DNA of 64,000 bases from Affinibrenneria salicis (GTDB lineage: Bacteria; Pseudomonadota; Gammaproteobacteria; Enterobacterales; Enterobacteriaceae): assembly GCF_008710095.1 (NCBI RefSeq), contig NZ_VYKJ01000001.1, positions 372,001 to 436,000 of the forward strand. Direction: 5' to 3'. A program made the translations under genes and the position numbers. Numbering within the stretch: position 1 is the stretch's first letter; the number at the start of each line of letters is the position of its first letter. Of this stretch, positions 41,820 through 52,086 are shown piece after piece. Under the pieces are notes generated by a model that ran no database searches, was not told the DNA's origin, and saw only the letters and a list, made by a program, of their open reading frames with translations.

Positions 41820-42557
41820 ATGGCAAAGCAGATTATTCAGGTGATTAATCCCAACACCAGCCAGGCGATGACCGAAACGATCGCTCAGGCCGCGCGCGCC
41901 GTGGTCTCGCCCGCCAGCGAAATTCTGGCTGTTTCGCCGTCGGCCGGGGTCGCCTCTATCGAAGGCCACTTCGACGAGGCGATCGCCGCCGTTGGCGTGC
42001 TGGAACAGATTAAGGCCGGGCGCGAACAGGGCGTTTGCGGACATGTCATCGCCTGCTTCGGCGATCCTGGCTTGCTGGCCGCCCGGGAGCTGGCGCGGGG
42101 GCCGGTAGTGGGCATCGCCGAGGCCGCGATGCATATGGCGAGCATGGTGGCCACGCGATTTTCTATCGTCACGACCTTGCCGCGCACGCTGATTATCGCC
42201 CGCCATCTGCTGAGGCAATATGGGTTTGAACACCAGTGCGCGGCGTTGCACGCCATCGACCTGCCGGTGCTGGCGCTGGAGGACGGCTATGGGCTGGCGC
42301 GGCAAAAGGTACGCGAATATTGTATACAATCAAAACGTCAGGATGGCATCGGCGCTGTCGTACTGGGCTGCGGCGGCATGGCGACGCTGGCGCGCGAACT
42401 GACGCTTGAATTAGGCATACCCATAGTTGATGGCGTCGGCGCCGCCGTCAAAATGGTGGAGTCTTTGCTGGCTCTCGGTCTGACGACCAGCAAGCACGGC
42501 GATCTGGCATGGCCAGTGGCGAAATCCCTGAGCGGCCCGTTCAGCGCGCTGAACTGA
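41820..42557 (+). CDS. hpxA: Allantoin racemase HpxA (Asp/Glu/hydantoin racemase family)
   Basis: 245 residues from the ATG at 41820, one base after the hpxS stop; the longer frame upstream lies within hpxS. It is a cofactor-free racemase with two catalytic cysteines, Cys79 (VIACFGDPG) and Cys184 (VLGCGGMA), at the positions I recall for Klebsiella HpxA. NPNTSQAMT near the start is the family phosphate/substrate loop. It interconverts allantoin enantiomers so the allantoinase can use both. A perfect copy of the regulator palindrome lies inside the gene at 42319. Confidence 0.9.
   Translation: MAKQIIQVINPNTSQAMTETIAQAARAVVSPASEILAVSPSAGVASIEGHFDEAIAAVGVLEQIKAGREQGVCGHVIACFGDPGLLAARELARGPVVGIAEAAMHMASMVATRFSIVTTLPRTLIIARHLLRQYGFEHQCAALHAIDLPVLALEDGYGLARQKVREYCIQSKRQDGIGAVVLGCGGMATLARELTLELGIPIVDGVGAAVKMVESLLALGLTTSKHGDLAWPVAKSLSGPFSALN
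42319..42330. promoter_or_regulatory. Intragenic copy of the HpxS-type palindrome
   Basis: ATTGTATACAAT, a perfect 12-bp palindrome inside hpxA, matching the core of the two upstream operators. It encodes ordinary residues (YCIQS). It could be an auxiliary operator or chance. Confidence 0.4.
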
Positions 42558-42600
42558 TCCCGCTCATCCCCCGTTACCGCATCTGATCAGGACAATGACC

Positions 42601-43560
42601 ATGAACCCGTCTGACAAACAGCAGGAATACGATTTTAATCAGGATTACCCGCGCGACATGATCGGTTATGCCGGCCGGCCGCCGCACGCCGCCTGGCCGG
42701 GCGGTGCGCGTATCGCCGTCCAGTTCGTACTCAACTATGAAGAGGGCGCGGAGAATAACGTACTGCATGGCGACGGCGGCTCCGAACAGTTTCTCTCCGA
42801 TATCATCGGCGCCGCCAGCTACCCGCAACGCCATATGTCGATGGAGTCGCTGTATGAGTACGGTTCGCGCGCCGGTTTCTGGCGCATCCATCATGAATTT
42901 CAGCGGCGAGGCCTGCCGTTGACTATATTCGGCGTCGCCATGGCGCTGGCGCGCCATCCGCCGGTGGTTGAAGCGATCAAAGCGGCGCATTACGACGTGG
43001 TCAGCCACGGCTGGCGCTGGCTGCACTATCAGGATATGGACGAAGAGAGCGAACGTCGTCATATGCAACTGGCGGTGGAAACGCTCACCCGCCTTTTCGG
43101 TCGCGCGCCGTCCGGCTGGTATACCGGACGCGACAGTCCGGCCACGCGCCGGCTGGTGGTTGAGCACGGCGGGTTCACCTACGACAGCGATTACTATGGC
43201 GACGATCTGCCCTTCTGGACGCGGGTCGCCTGTAGCAATGGCGCGGTGAAACCGCACCTGATCATTCCCTATACGCTGGAAGCGAACGATATGCGCTTCG
43301 CCACGCCGCAGGGATTTAACACGGCAGAACAATTTTATACCTATCTGAAGGACAGTTTCGATGTGCTGTACGAGGAAGGCGCAACACAACCCAAAATGAT
43401 GTCGATCGGCATGCATTGCCGGCTGTTGGGTCGGCCAGGACGCTTCCGCGCGCTGCAGCGCTTCCTGGACTATATCCAGCGACATGAAAAGGTGTGGATC
43501 TGTACGCGCGAGGAAATTGCCAGCCACTGGCTACGACACCATCCGGCGCCGGAAGACTGA
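42601..43560 (+). CDS. hpxB: Allantoinase HpxB/PuuE (polysaccharide-deacetylase fold)
   Basis: 319 residues from the ATG at 42601; an ATG two codons earlier leaves only 2 nt after the AGGA, so the later one is preferred (8 nt). It hydrolyses allantoin to allantoate. The PuuE-type pattern is clear: YDFNQDYPRDMIGYAGRPPHAAWPGGARIAVQFVLNYEEGAE, ESLYEYGSRAGFWRIHHEF, VVSHGWRWLHY, and SIGMHCRLLGRPGRFRAL with metal-site His residues. It is unrelated to the amidohydrolase-type allantoinases. Genes for allantoate use are not in this window. Confidence 0.9.
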   Translation: MNPSDKQQEYDFNQDYPRDMIGYAGRPPHAAWPGGARIAVQFVLNYEEGAENNVLHGDGGSEQFLSDIIGAASYPQRHMSMESLYEYGSRAGFWRIHHEFQRRGLPLTIFGVAMALARHPPVVEAIKAAHYDVVSHGWRWLHYQDMDEESERRHMQLAVETLTRLFGRAPSGWYTGRDSPATRRLVVEHGGFTYDSDYYGDDLPFWTRVACSNGAVKPHLIIPYTLEANDMRFATPQGFNTAEQFYTYLKDSFDVLYEEGATQPKMMSIGMHCRLLGRPGRFRALQRFLDYIQRHEKVWICTREEIASHWLRHHPAPED

Positions 43561-43569
43561 CAGTCAAAA

Positions 43570-44064
43570 AAGGACGGCCGAAACGCGCTTTCGTCTGCTG
43601 GCAACGTTCGTTATCAAGGGAGAACGCGGCGAGGAAGCGTAGCGGCGTTAGCCGCCGGAATGCCCCCTAGTGCGGCAGGTCCGGGTATCCCGGACCGATC
43701 GGCGAATTGTCAGCGGCCGCAGAGAGGCGGACTGAAACCCGCCTCAGACTGATGACAACGTTCGTTATCGAGGGAGAATGCGGCGCGGGGAAGCGTAGCG
43801 ACGTTAGCCGCCGGAACGCCCCCAGGTGCGGCAGGTCCGGGTATCCCGGACCGATCGGCGAATTGTCAGCGGCCGCAGAGAGGCGGACTGACACCCGCCT
43901 CAGACTGATGACAACGTTCGTTATCGAGGGAGAATGCGGCGCGGGGAAGCGTAGCGGCGTTAGCCGCCGGAACGCCCCCAGGTGCGGCAGGTCCGGGTAT
44001 CCCGGACCGGTCGGCGAATTGTCAGCGGCCGCAGAGAGGCGGACTGAAACCCGGCTCTCTGCGG
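43570..44064. repeat. Three tandem 156-bp repeats with paired hairpins
   Basis: The unit repeats at 43570, 43726 and 43882, with a partial fourth start at 44038-44064. Copies 2 and 3 differ by a few bases only; copy 1 is more diverged in its first 60 bp. Each carries a perfect hairpin GGTCCGGG-TAT-CCCGGACC (43678, 43834, 43990) and a GCGGC-GTTA-GCCGC hairpin (mismatched in copy 2). They fill the gap between the convergent hpxB and obgE. Because 156 is divisible by 3, long frames stay open on both strands; I do not regard these as genes. Not a CRISPR: units are contiguous with no spacers. Confidence 0.9.
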
Positions 44065-44125
44065 TTTGGCGCGGGAAGGCGTTATGTCCGGCCGCGCAAA
44101 CGGCTGGTCGTGAGCTTAAACGCGA

Positions 44126-45298
<1,173 letters not shown>

Positions 45299-45321
45299 TT
45301 ACTTTCTCCGCGAAAAACCAA

Positions 45322-45425
45322 TATACCCAATAGATTCGGGCTGCAGGACGTTACGACCCGATAAACGCACTCAATGAGTGAAATCGGACCAACGAACGCG
45401 GCCAATGCACCTGTAGACGGGTATA
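45322..45425. repeat. ERIC-like/MITE-like element 3
   Basis: 104 bp bounded by inverted TATACCC and GGGTATA. The arms (ATTCGGGCTGCAGGACG; GCGGCCAATGCACCTG) resemble eroded ERIC arms, and the centre has CACTC-AAT-GAGTG. It occupies part of the 344-bp obgE-yhbE gap (45299-45642). The remainder shows no gene. Confidence 0.6.
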
Positions 45426-45642
45426 GCGTTTTTTGACCTGTATTATGTCATTTATTGGTTCTTTTCGGCGTAATTCCAGATTTCGTGACAGACAGCGTCA
45501 CAGCCTTCGTCATCAAAACCGCCACGCGCCAGAACCGGCTCAGGCAAGGGAGCGCATTGTACCCGCTTCTCCCTGGGATTGCATCTGTATTAAAAATAGG
45601 CAACCCCGCGCCGCGCGGCGGCTGCCGCCGGACGTATGGGCG

Positions 45643-46611
45643 TCAGCCGGGGCCGACCGGCGGAATCAGCGGTTTGCGGGGCGCCTTGCGCCACCACAGC
45701 CGGTGGCCGATAGCGGAAAACATCGCGCCGGACACCACCACAAAAGCGCCGATATAGCCGATCAGATTAAGATCGGGCATGACAAACACATCAGGCCAAA
45801 TCAGCGCCAGAAGATCGGAAAAGAACAGCGTAAACAGCGGGGTAAGCGTGACAATCGCGCTTACCTGCGCCGCCTGCCAGCGCGCCATCGCCTCGGCCAG
45901 CGCACCATAGCCCAACAGGGTATTCGCCCCGCAGAACAGCAGGCAGGCCAGCTGCCAGCTGCTGAGCTGGAAAATCACCGAAGGATGGGACAGCGGCGTA
46001 ATCGCGACAATGCACAGCACATAAAGCAGGAATAAAATTTGCTGCGAGGTTAAACGGCGCAGCAGTACTTTCTGCGCCACGCCATAGGTCACCCATACCG
46101 CGGCGGCGCATACGCCCAGCAGCACGCCCAGCGTGTACTCGGTCAGACGGGTAAAAATCTCAATCAGACTGGCATTAAAAAACATAACCAACCCGACGAT
46201 CAGCATAACCGCGCCAATCACCTGAGTTACCCGCATTTTTTCTTTAAGAATCAGCACACTGGCAAACATCATTCCCACCGGGGAAAGCTGGCCGATAACC
46301 TGGGACGCCGTCGGGCTAAGATACTGTAACGAGGAACTGAAAAACATGAAATTGCCCAGCAACCCGCCGGAAGCCACCAGCAACAGAATCAGCCAGCGTC
46401 GGCGGCGAAACAGCTTCAGCGGCGGGAGTTTCTTCTGCCAGCTGAGAATCAGCGTCAGACCAATACCTGCGATAAAATACCGGTACCAGACGACGGTATA
46501 GGGCTCCATGACGGCCAGAACCTGCTTCATGGCTATCGGCAACGCTCCCCAGCATATTGCCGTCGTCAACGCCAGGGCAAGGCCTATGCCAGCATGCTGT
46601 TTCGCGCTCAT
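45643..46611 (-). CDS. yhbE: EamA/DMT-family inner-membrane transporter YhbE
   Basis: 322 residues from the ATG at 46611 (MSAKQHAGIGLALALTTAICWG), where GAGAGGCGAG precedes it; the longer frame adds 16 residues overlapping the terminator region. Ten membrane helices arranged as two EamA repeats (about 10-145 and 160-300), with the conserved SSSLQYLSPTASQVIGQLSPVGMM and GYGALAEAMARWQAAQVSAIVTLTPLFTLFFSD segments. Substrate unknown. Confidence 0.93.
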   Translation of the reverse strand: MSAKQHAGIGLALALTTAICWGALPIAMKQVLAVMEPYTVVWYRYFIAGIGLTLILSWQKKLPPLKLFRRRRWLILLLVASGGLLGNFMFFSSSLQYLSPTASQVIGQLSPVGMMFASVLILKEKMRVTQVIGAVMLIVGLVMFFNASLIEIFTRLTEYTLGVLLGVCAAAVWVTYGVAQKVLLRRLTSQQILFLLYVLCIVAITPLSHPSVIFQLSSWQLACLLFCGANTLLGYGALAEAMARWQAAQVSAIVTLTPLFTLFFSDLLALIWPDVFVMPDLNLIGYIGAFVVVSGAMFSAIGHRLWWRKAPRKPLIPPVGPG

Positions 46612-46645
46612 CTCGCCTCTCTGATCCTTCCCCAAAGCAGAATGT

Positions 46646-46672
46646 AAAAAGCCCCGCAATAAATTGCGGGGC
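46646..46672. terminator. Intrinsic terminator after rplU-rpmA
   Basis: GCCCCGCAAT-AA-ATTGCGGGGC, a 10-bp perfect stem; on the minus strand five T follow. It separates the ribosomal pair from yhbE-obgE. Confidence 0.92.
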
Positions 46673-46699
46673 TTAAATCTGTTGGCTTAAACGCGAAAA

Positions 46700-46969
<270 letters not shown>

Positions 46970-46976
46970 CTAAAAC

Positions 46977-47336
<360 letters not shown>

Positions 47337-47562
47337 CTATAAATATTCACAATAGGGCGCGAATTCTACGCAAAAATCCCCCGGATGACAAGTGCAGAAT
47401 AAAGCAACGAGAAGAAAAAGAATCACGCGCCTTAACTGGCGTTTATCTGCGGCATTTTTCAAGTACAATCAGCCACACTGTTTCCGTTATACAGCGCCAC
47501 GAACAGCAATCGCAACACGATGTGGCACTGTGAAGAAAAGAAAAACCTGGCTGACAAAAACA

Positions 47563-48534
47563 ATGAATCCAGAACAAATTACCGAGTTAACCAGCGAGGA
47601 TATGACCGCCGTGAACGGGGTTATCCTTGAACAGTTGAACTCCGATGTCGCACTGATTAACCAGCTCGGCCACTATATTATCAGCGGCGGAGGTAAGCGC
47701 ATTCGTCCCATGATCGCCGTTCTCGCGGCGCGCGCGCTGTCTTACCAGGGCGATAAACATATCACCGTAGCGGCGCTGATCGAATTTATTCACACCGCAA
47801 CGCTGCTGCATGACGACGTGGTGGACGAATCGGACATGCGGCGGGGTAAGGCGACGGCCAACGCGGCGTTTGGCAATGCGGCCAGCGTGCTGGTCGGCGA
47901 CTTTATTTATACCCGCGCGTTTCAAATGATGACCAGCCTGCAGTCGCTGCGCGTGCTGGCCCTGATGTCGGAAGCGGTCAACGTGATTGCGGAAGGCGAA
48001 GTCCTGCAACTGATGAACTGCAACGACCCGAACATCAGCGAAGAGAGTTACATGCGGGTGATTTACAGCAAAACCGCGCGTCTGTTTGAGGCGGCTTCGC
48101 AGTCCTCGGCGATTCTGGCCGGCGCCAGTCCGCAGCAGGAACAGGCCCTGCAGGACTACGGCCGCTATCTGGGCACCGCTTTTCAGCTGATTGACGATCT
48201 GCTCGATTACAGCGCCGATGGTAAAACGCTGGGCAAAAACACCGGCGACGATCTCAATGAAGGCAAACCGACGCTGCCCCTGCTGCACGCCATGCACCAC
48301 GGCACCCCGCAGCAGAGCGCGCAGATCCGCCAGGCCATCGAACAGGGCAACGGCCGGCATTTGCTGGAGCCGGTGCTGGAAACGATGCAGCAGTGCGGCT
48401 CGCTCAGCTATACCCGTCTGCGTGCGGAACAGGAAGCGGATAAAGCCATCGCCGCCCTGCGGATTCTGCCGTCAACCCCCTACCGCCTTGCGCTGGAAGG
48501 GCTCGCTCACCTTGCCGTACAGCGTGACTTCTGA
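47563..48534 (+). CDS. ispB: Octaprenyl diphosphate synthase
   Basis: 323 residues from the ATG at 47563 (MNPEQITELTSEDMTAVNG), the E. coli length; the longer frame upstream covers the promoter region. It makes the C40 side chain of ubiquinone and menaquinone. The two Asp-rich motifs are LLHDDVVDESDMRRG and QLIDDLLDYSAD, with GGGKRIRPMI for substrate diphosphate. It ties in functionally with ubiT/ubiUV elsewhere in this window. Confidence 0.98.
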   Translation: MNPEQITELTSEDMTAVNGVILEQLNSDVALINQLGHYIISGGGKRIRPMIAVLAARALSYQGDKHITVAALIEFIHTATLLHDDVVDESDMRRGKATANAAFGNAASVLVGDFIYTRAFQMMTSLQSLRVLALMSEAVNVIAEGEVLQLMNCNDPNISEESYMRVIYSKTARLFEAASQSSAILAGASPQQEQALQDYGRYLGTAFQLIDDLLDYSADGKTLGKNTGDDLNEGKPTLPLLHAMHHGTPQQSAQIRQAIEQGNGRHLLEPVLETMQQCGSLSYTRLRAEQEADKAIAALRILPSTPYRLALEGLAHLAVQRDF

Positions 48535-48562
48535 ATCCTGACAGGGACCTGCGCCCGTCGCG

Positions 48563-48943
48563 CTATGCCAGCGTATCGGGAGCCAGGCCCAGACGAGCCA
48601 GCATCGCCACCAGTCCTTCGCGCAGTATGAAGTTCACCAGCTGTTCCTGCTCTTGTTGCGAACACTGCTGAAAAACCTGTACCCATACGGCCAGCGGATC
48701 CGGTTCTTTTTCCACCCGATACTCGGGCGACGCCTGTTCCTGCATCAGCAGAGCGTGCCTCACCGGCTCCGGCAGGCTTTCAAAAGCATATTCAACGCCG
48801 CGCCCCTGAACCCCTTTGCGCCGTCGCTTCTCCCAGCCGTCTTCCCTCGCCCGCTTATTCAGCCCCTGCGGCGATTTCGGCAAACCGCCGATGCCGAGCA
48901 ACTCAGCGGGAGCAAACCATGACTGTTGCTTATCCTTTTTCAT
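48563..48943 (-). CDS. Small protein with a Mu-type N-terminal HTH DNA-binding domain
   Basis: 126 residues, convergent with ispB. Residues about 8-70 (WFAPAELLGIGGLPKSPQGLNKRAREDGWEKRRRKGVQGRGVEYAFESLP) match the winged HTH found at the N-terminus of Mu transposase and Mu repressor (HTH_Tnp_Mu). The C-terminal 50 residues are acidic and helical (QQCSQQEQEQLVNFILREGLVAMLARLG). No catalytic domain follows, so it is a free-standing DNA-binding protein, plausibly a regulator derived from a phage-type gene. E. coli has no equivalent between ispB and sfsB that I recall. Target unknown. Confidence 0.75.
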   Translation of the reverse strand: MKKDKQQSWFAPAELLGIGGLPKSPQGLNKRAREDGWEKRRRKGVQGRGVEYAFESLPEPVRHALLMQEQASPEYRVEKEPDPLAVWVQVFQQCSQQEQEQLVNFILREGLVAMLARLGLAPDTLA

Positions 48944-49771
48944 ACCTTTTCATTCCAGTTTTGTTGTGCTTCTCAAAACATTTTTTTTCAGGAAAAATAT
49001 GAACACGTTCTGTTTAAGTTTCCATATAATAGCTTATCGTTATCTAAACGGCTAACGATTCAATGTTAGCCGTATCGATAAATCAATAAAAAAACGCCAT
49101 GTTGAAATAACAAAGACAGCGGATAACCGGCAGGATATAAAGAAACACGTTAGATAAACGCGTTACATAAAGCAGCATCAAACATGGAAATATACCGTTC
49201 CCCGTCAGGGCAGAGCCAGGCGGTAAATAAGATCCGCACCGTCTCTCATTTGAATTATTGCCGGATTCATGTTGGCCGAAACCAGCGTTGCCGACGGATA
49301 CAATCGGGGGAGTAAGCGTGGCGCAAGGGGAAATAAAATCAATATATAACAATCGATTAAATGAAATCATCAGCACCAATAGCGAACCGAATGGCTATCC
49401 GGCCACGTTAAACTGGAACCTTTATCGCCGCGAATCAAACATGCACCAATCTATTTTTGTCCGGTCGCGCGCGCCGTTTCGTCATGATATTCCATTTTTG
49501 CATCGTCCCTTCGCATATATGCTCACGCCCGTCTGAAAGAAAAATTTCTTCTCTATCAATTCCCTGGCTGACCATACGTTTTTCATCGCCATTCATTCTA
49601 ATAGTGCTATTCATAGCAAAAACAAATTTATCAGGAAATTAATTGAAAACCATTTGGAAATTTGATGCTATATTGTTTCTCAATAATATATTCTCATTAG
49701 TCAGGTTTTTAACTAGTTCATCTTAGTTAAACCGCTAATTAAGTTAGTCCTACAGAAAGAAGGGAAGGCTT
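48944..49771. other. 828-bp AT-rich gap before sfsB
   Basis: No convincing intact gene. Frames at 49083-49379 (-), 49258-49536 (+) and 49457-49642 (+) overlap each other and lack domains and good ribosome sites. The stretch 49205-49306 holds a possible gene remnant (listed). The last 150 bp are AT-rich and probably contain the sfsB promoter. Confidence 0.5.
49205..49306 (-). pseudogene. Possible C-terminal remnant of a GMC-type oxidoreductase
   Basis: A short minus-strand frame reads PSATLVSANMNPAIIQMR then DGADLIYRLALP before a TGA. This resembles the C-terminal signature of glucose-methanol-choline oxidoreductases (P-x-hydrophobic-S-x-N-x-N-P-x-hydrophobic, then a helix with the AADLI motif). 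Only about 33 codons are recognisable and no upstream frame supports an intact gene. A chance match is possible. Confidence 0.35.
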
Positions 49772-50035
49772 ATGAACTCAAGGAACAATGACTGGCATCC
49801 TGCGGATATTATTGCTGCTCTACGAAAGAAAGGAACAACGCTGGCTGCGGTGTCTCGCGCCGCCGGGCTAAGTTCATCAACCCTGGCCAACGCGCTGTCA
49901 CGCCCCTGGCCGAAAGGGGAATGGCTTATTGCCGATGCGCTAGGCATTCATCCTTCTGAAATTTGGCCCAGCCGCTACTACGATCCTAAAACCAACCAAC
50001 TCCTGGACAGGAAAAAGCTGATACGTCCCAGCTAA
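49772..50035 (+). CDS. sfsB: Ner-like DNA-binding protein SfsB (Nlp)
   Basis: 87 residues. It is a lambda-repressor-like HTH of the Mu Ner type: WHPADIIAALRKKGTTLAAVSRAAGLSSSTLANALSRPWPKGEWLIADALGIHPSEIWPSRY. AGGGAAGG precedes the ATG. In E. coli it influences maltose gene expression; the function here is inferred. In E. coli murA follows sfsB; here mdh does. Confidence 0.93.
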   Translation: MNSRNNDWHPADIIAALRKKGTTLAAVSRAAGLSSSTLANALSRPWPKGEWLIADALGIHPSEIWPSRYYDPKTNQLLDRKKLIRPS

Positions 50036-50038
50036 CCG

Positions 50039-50069
50039 GAAAGCCGGAGATAAGCCATCTCCGGCTTTT
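50039..50069. terminator. Intrinsic terminator after sfsB
   Basis: GCCGGAGAT-AAGCC-ATCTCCGGC (9-bp perfect stem) then TTTT on the plus strand. It also lies at the 3' side of mdh in the opposite direction. Confidence 0.9.
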
Positions 50070-50095
50070 CCGTGATATATCCTGCTCCATGGCGG

Positions 50096-51034
50096 TTAAC
50101 TTCTCACAAAGGCTTCACCTAACTCGATATCTTTGTTCAGCACATCCAGCATGCTGTCCAGAGACTCCTGTTCATAGCGGCTCAGCGGACCAATATCCAG
50201 AAACTCCGCAATACCGTTTTGGCCCAGCAGAACCGGTTGAGCGAAGAAGCGGGTATAGTGTCCGTCACCCTCAACATAGGCATATTCGACAATATTATTT
50301 TCCCCCAGCCGCGCGCGCACCAGCGAAAGCGCGAAGCGAGCCGCAGCTTCGCCCATCGACAACGTGGCCGAGCCGCCGCCGGCCTTCGCCTCCACCACTT
50401 CCGTACCGGCATTCTGAATGCGACGAGTTAGCTCGACCACTTCCTGTTCGCTAAAGCTGATGCCTTCCACCTGCGACAGCAACGGCAGGATCGTCACGCC
50501 CGAATGGCCGCCGATGACCGGCACATGCACATCCTGCGGCTGTTTGTTTTTTAACCCGGCGATAAAGGTGCTGGAGCGAATAACGTCCAGCGTGGTCACG
50601 CCAAACAGCTTGTTTTTATCGTAAACGCCTTCCCTGAGCAGTACATCGGCGGCTATCGCCACGGTAGTATTGACCGGGTTGGTGATGATGCCGATAAAGG
50701 CCTGCGGGCAGGTATGAGCGATCTGCTCCACCAGATTACGGACAATCCCGGCATTGACGTTAAACAGATCGGCCCGATCCATGCCGGGCTTACGCGCCAC
50801 GCCGGCAGAAATCAGCACAACGTCCGCGCCGATCAGCGCAGGCCTGGCATCTTCGCCGCAAAAGCCTTTGATATCAACGGGAGTAGGAATATGGCTCAGA
50901 TCGACGGCCACGCCTGGCGTTACCGGCGCGATGTCATAGAGAGATAATTCTGAACCTGAAGGAAGCTGGGTTTTCAGGAGGAGAGCGAGCGCCTGCCCGA
51001 TACCGCCCGCGGCGCCAAGAACTGCAACTTTCAT
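50096..51034 (-). CDS. mdh: Malate dehydrogenase
   Basis: 312 residues (E. coli 312). NAD-dependent TCA-cycle enzyme. NAD loop [14 protein letters not shown]; substrate residues in [28 protein letters not shown], and the proton-relay His in [16 protein letters not shown]. It is a standard enterobacterial Mdh. Divergent from argR as in E. coli. Confidence 0.98.
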   Translation of the reverse strand: MKVAVLGAAGGIGQALALLLKTQLPSGSELSLYDIAPVTPGVAVDLSHIPTPVDIKGFCGEDARPALIGADVVLISAGVARKPGMDRADLFNVNAGIVRNLVEQIAHTCPQAFIGIITNPVNTTVAIAADVLLREGVYDKNKLFGVTTLDVIRSSTFIAGLKNKQPQDVHVPVIGGHSGVTILPLLSQVEGISFSEQEVVELTRRIQNAGTEVVEAKAGGGSATLSMGEAAARFALSLVRARLGENNIVEYAYVEGDGHYTRFFAQPVLLGQNGIAEFLDIGPLSRYEQESLDSMLDVLNKDIELGEAFVRS

Positions 51035-51500
51035 TCTGTACTCCTTATTATCATAAAGTGAAGAAGTGCCGTGAATTCATCTGATTAGGATTTAATATCA
51101 GGACAAAGATAAAGACAATTTTCTTGCCCTGAGCTTGCGATATCGGACACTAAAAAAACAGCTTATGCCCTTAATAATAAATGAAAACGTGCCAATTATT
51201 TGAAAGGTAATTAAAGTTATGTGATGTGTGCACAAACCAGGCGCATTCTGGCGTAATTTTCTACATCACAGCGGTTGACGCGTGCGTGCCAAGGCCAGTT
51301 TGATAACATTTTAATTACATTTATGTGAGCTGATACGCACATTTTCCGCTGCGGCGGCTTCGCGATAAAATTCGGCCCAATGTTGATGACGCCGCATCAT
51401 TTCCGTTTTGTTTCTCAATTTATACGCATTGATATTGAATAAAAATGCATCCATCTGCATAATGGCACGCTCGATAAAGCTAAAAATAACGGGTGGCCGT
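51035..51500. other. Divergent mdh-argR intergenic region
   Basis: 466 bp, AT-rich. It should carry the mdh and argR promoters. One ARG box lies at 51434 (listed). A partial palindrome around TGTGCACA near 51225 resembles a CRP half-site but does not fit the 16-bp consensus well, so it is not called. No gene seen. Confidence 0.6.
51434..51451. promoter_or_regulatory. ARG box upstream of argR
   Basis: ATTGAATAAAAATGCATC fits the 18-bp ArgR operator pattern (TGAAT-N4-ATTCA) at 9 of 10 core positions. It ends 49 bp before the argR ATG. A weaker second half lies just after it. Autorepression is known in E. coli. Confidence 0.6.
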
Positions 51501-51971
51501 ATGCGTAATTCCACAAAACAAGATGATCTGATCAAAGCGTTCAAAGCACTGTTAAAAGAAGAAAAGTTCAGCTCTCAAAGTGAAATTGTGCAGGCATTGC
51601 AGGACGAAGGGTTCGAGAATATCAACCAGTCCAAGGTTTCCCGTATGCTGACTAAATTTGGCGCCGTGCGCACGCGCAACGCTAAAATGGAAATGGTCTA
51701 CTGCCTGCCTGCCGAACTGGGCGTACCGACCGCCACCAGTCCGCTGAAAAACCTGGTATTGGATGTGGACTACAACGATTCAGTCGTAGTGATCCATACC
51801 ACACCGGGAGCGGCGCAGCTCATCGCGCGCCTGCTGGACTCGCTGGGTAAAGCGGAGGGGATTTTAGGCACCATTGCCGGGGACGACACCATCTTCACCA
51901 CCCCGGCGAAGGAATTCAGCGTAAAACAACTGTACGACACTATACTGGCCCTGTTCGAGCAGGAACTGTAA
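51501..51971 (+). CDS. argR: Arginine repressor
   Basis: 156 residues from the ATG at 51501 ([26 protein letters not shown]), the E. coli length; the longer frame upstream would run through the operator. N-terminal winged helix (about 1-70, with [21 protein letters not shown]) and C-terminal arginine-binding hexamerisation domain ([34 protein letters not shown]). It represses arginine biosynthesis genes when arginine is bound. Confidence 0.98.
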   Translation: MRNSTKQDDLIKAFKALLKEEKFSSQSEIVQALQDEGFENINQSKVSRMLTKFGAVRTRNAKMEMVYCLPAELGVPTATSPLKNLVLDVDYNDSVVVIHTTPGAAQLIARLLDSLGKAEGILGTIAGDDTIFTTPAKEFSVKQLYDTILALFEQEL

Positions 51972-52086
51972 GTCTCGTCGACCGCCGATTTACGCGGCGC
52001 CGTTCTTTTTTCCCACCGATGCCAGGGGACGGCAAGCCAACGGACGCGCCGCCCCACGGCCTTAACCCCCCCGGCAGGCGCCGCCG

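Noticed and set aside
43570..44064. CRISPR array
   Set aside because: Units are 156 bp and directly contiguous, with no alternating short repeats and unique spacers, and no cas genes nearby.
49258..49642. Overlapping plus-strand frames before sfsB
   Set aside because: Weak composition, mutually overlapping, no homologue pattern; one is opposite the possible GMC remnant.
51205..51240. CRP site near mdh
   Set aside because: TGTGCACA is palindromic but the 16-bp TGTGA-N6-TCACA spacing is not satisfied.
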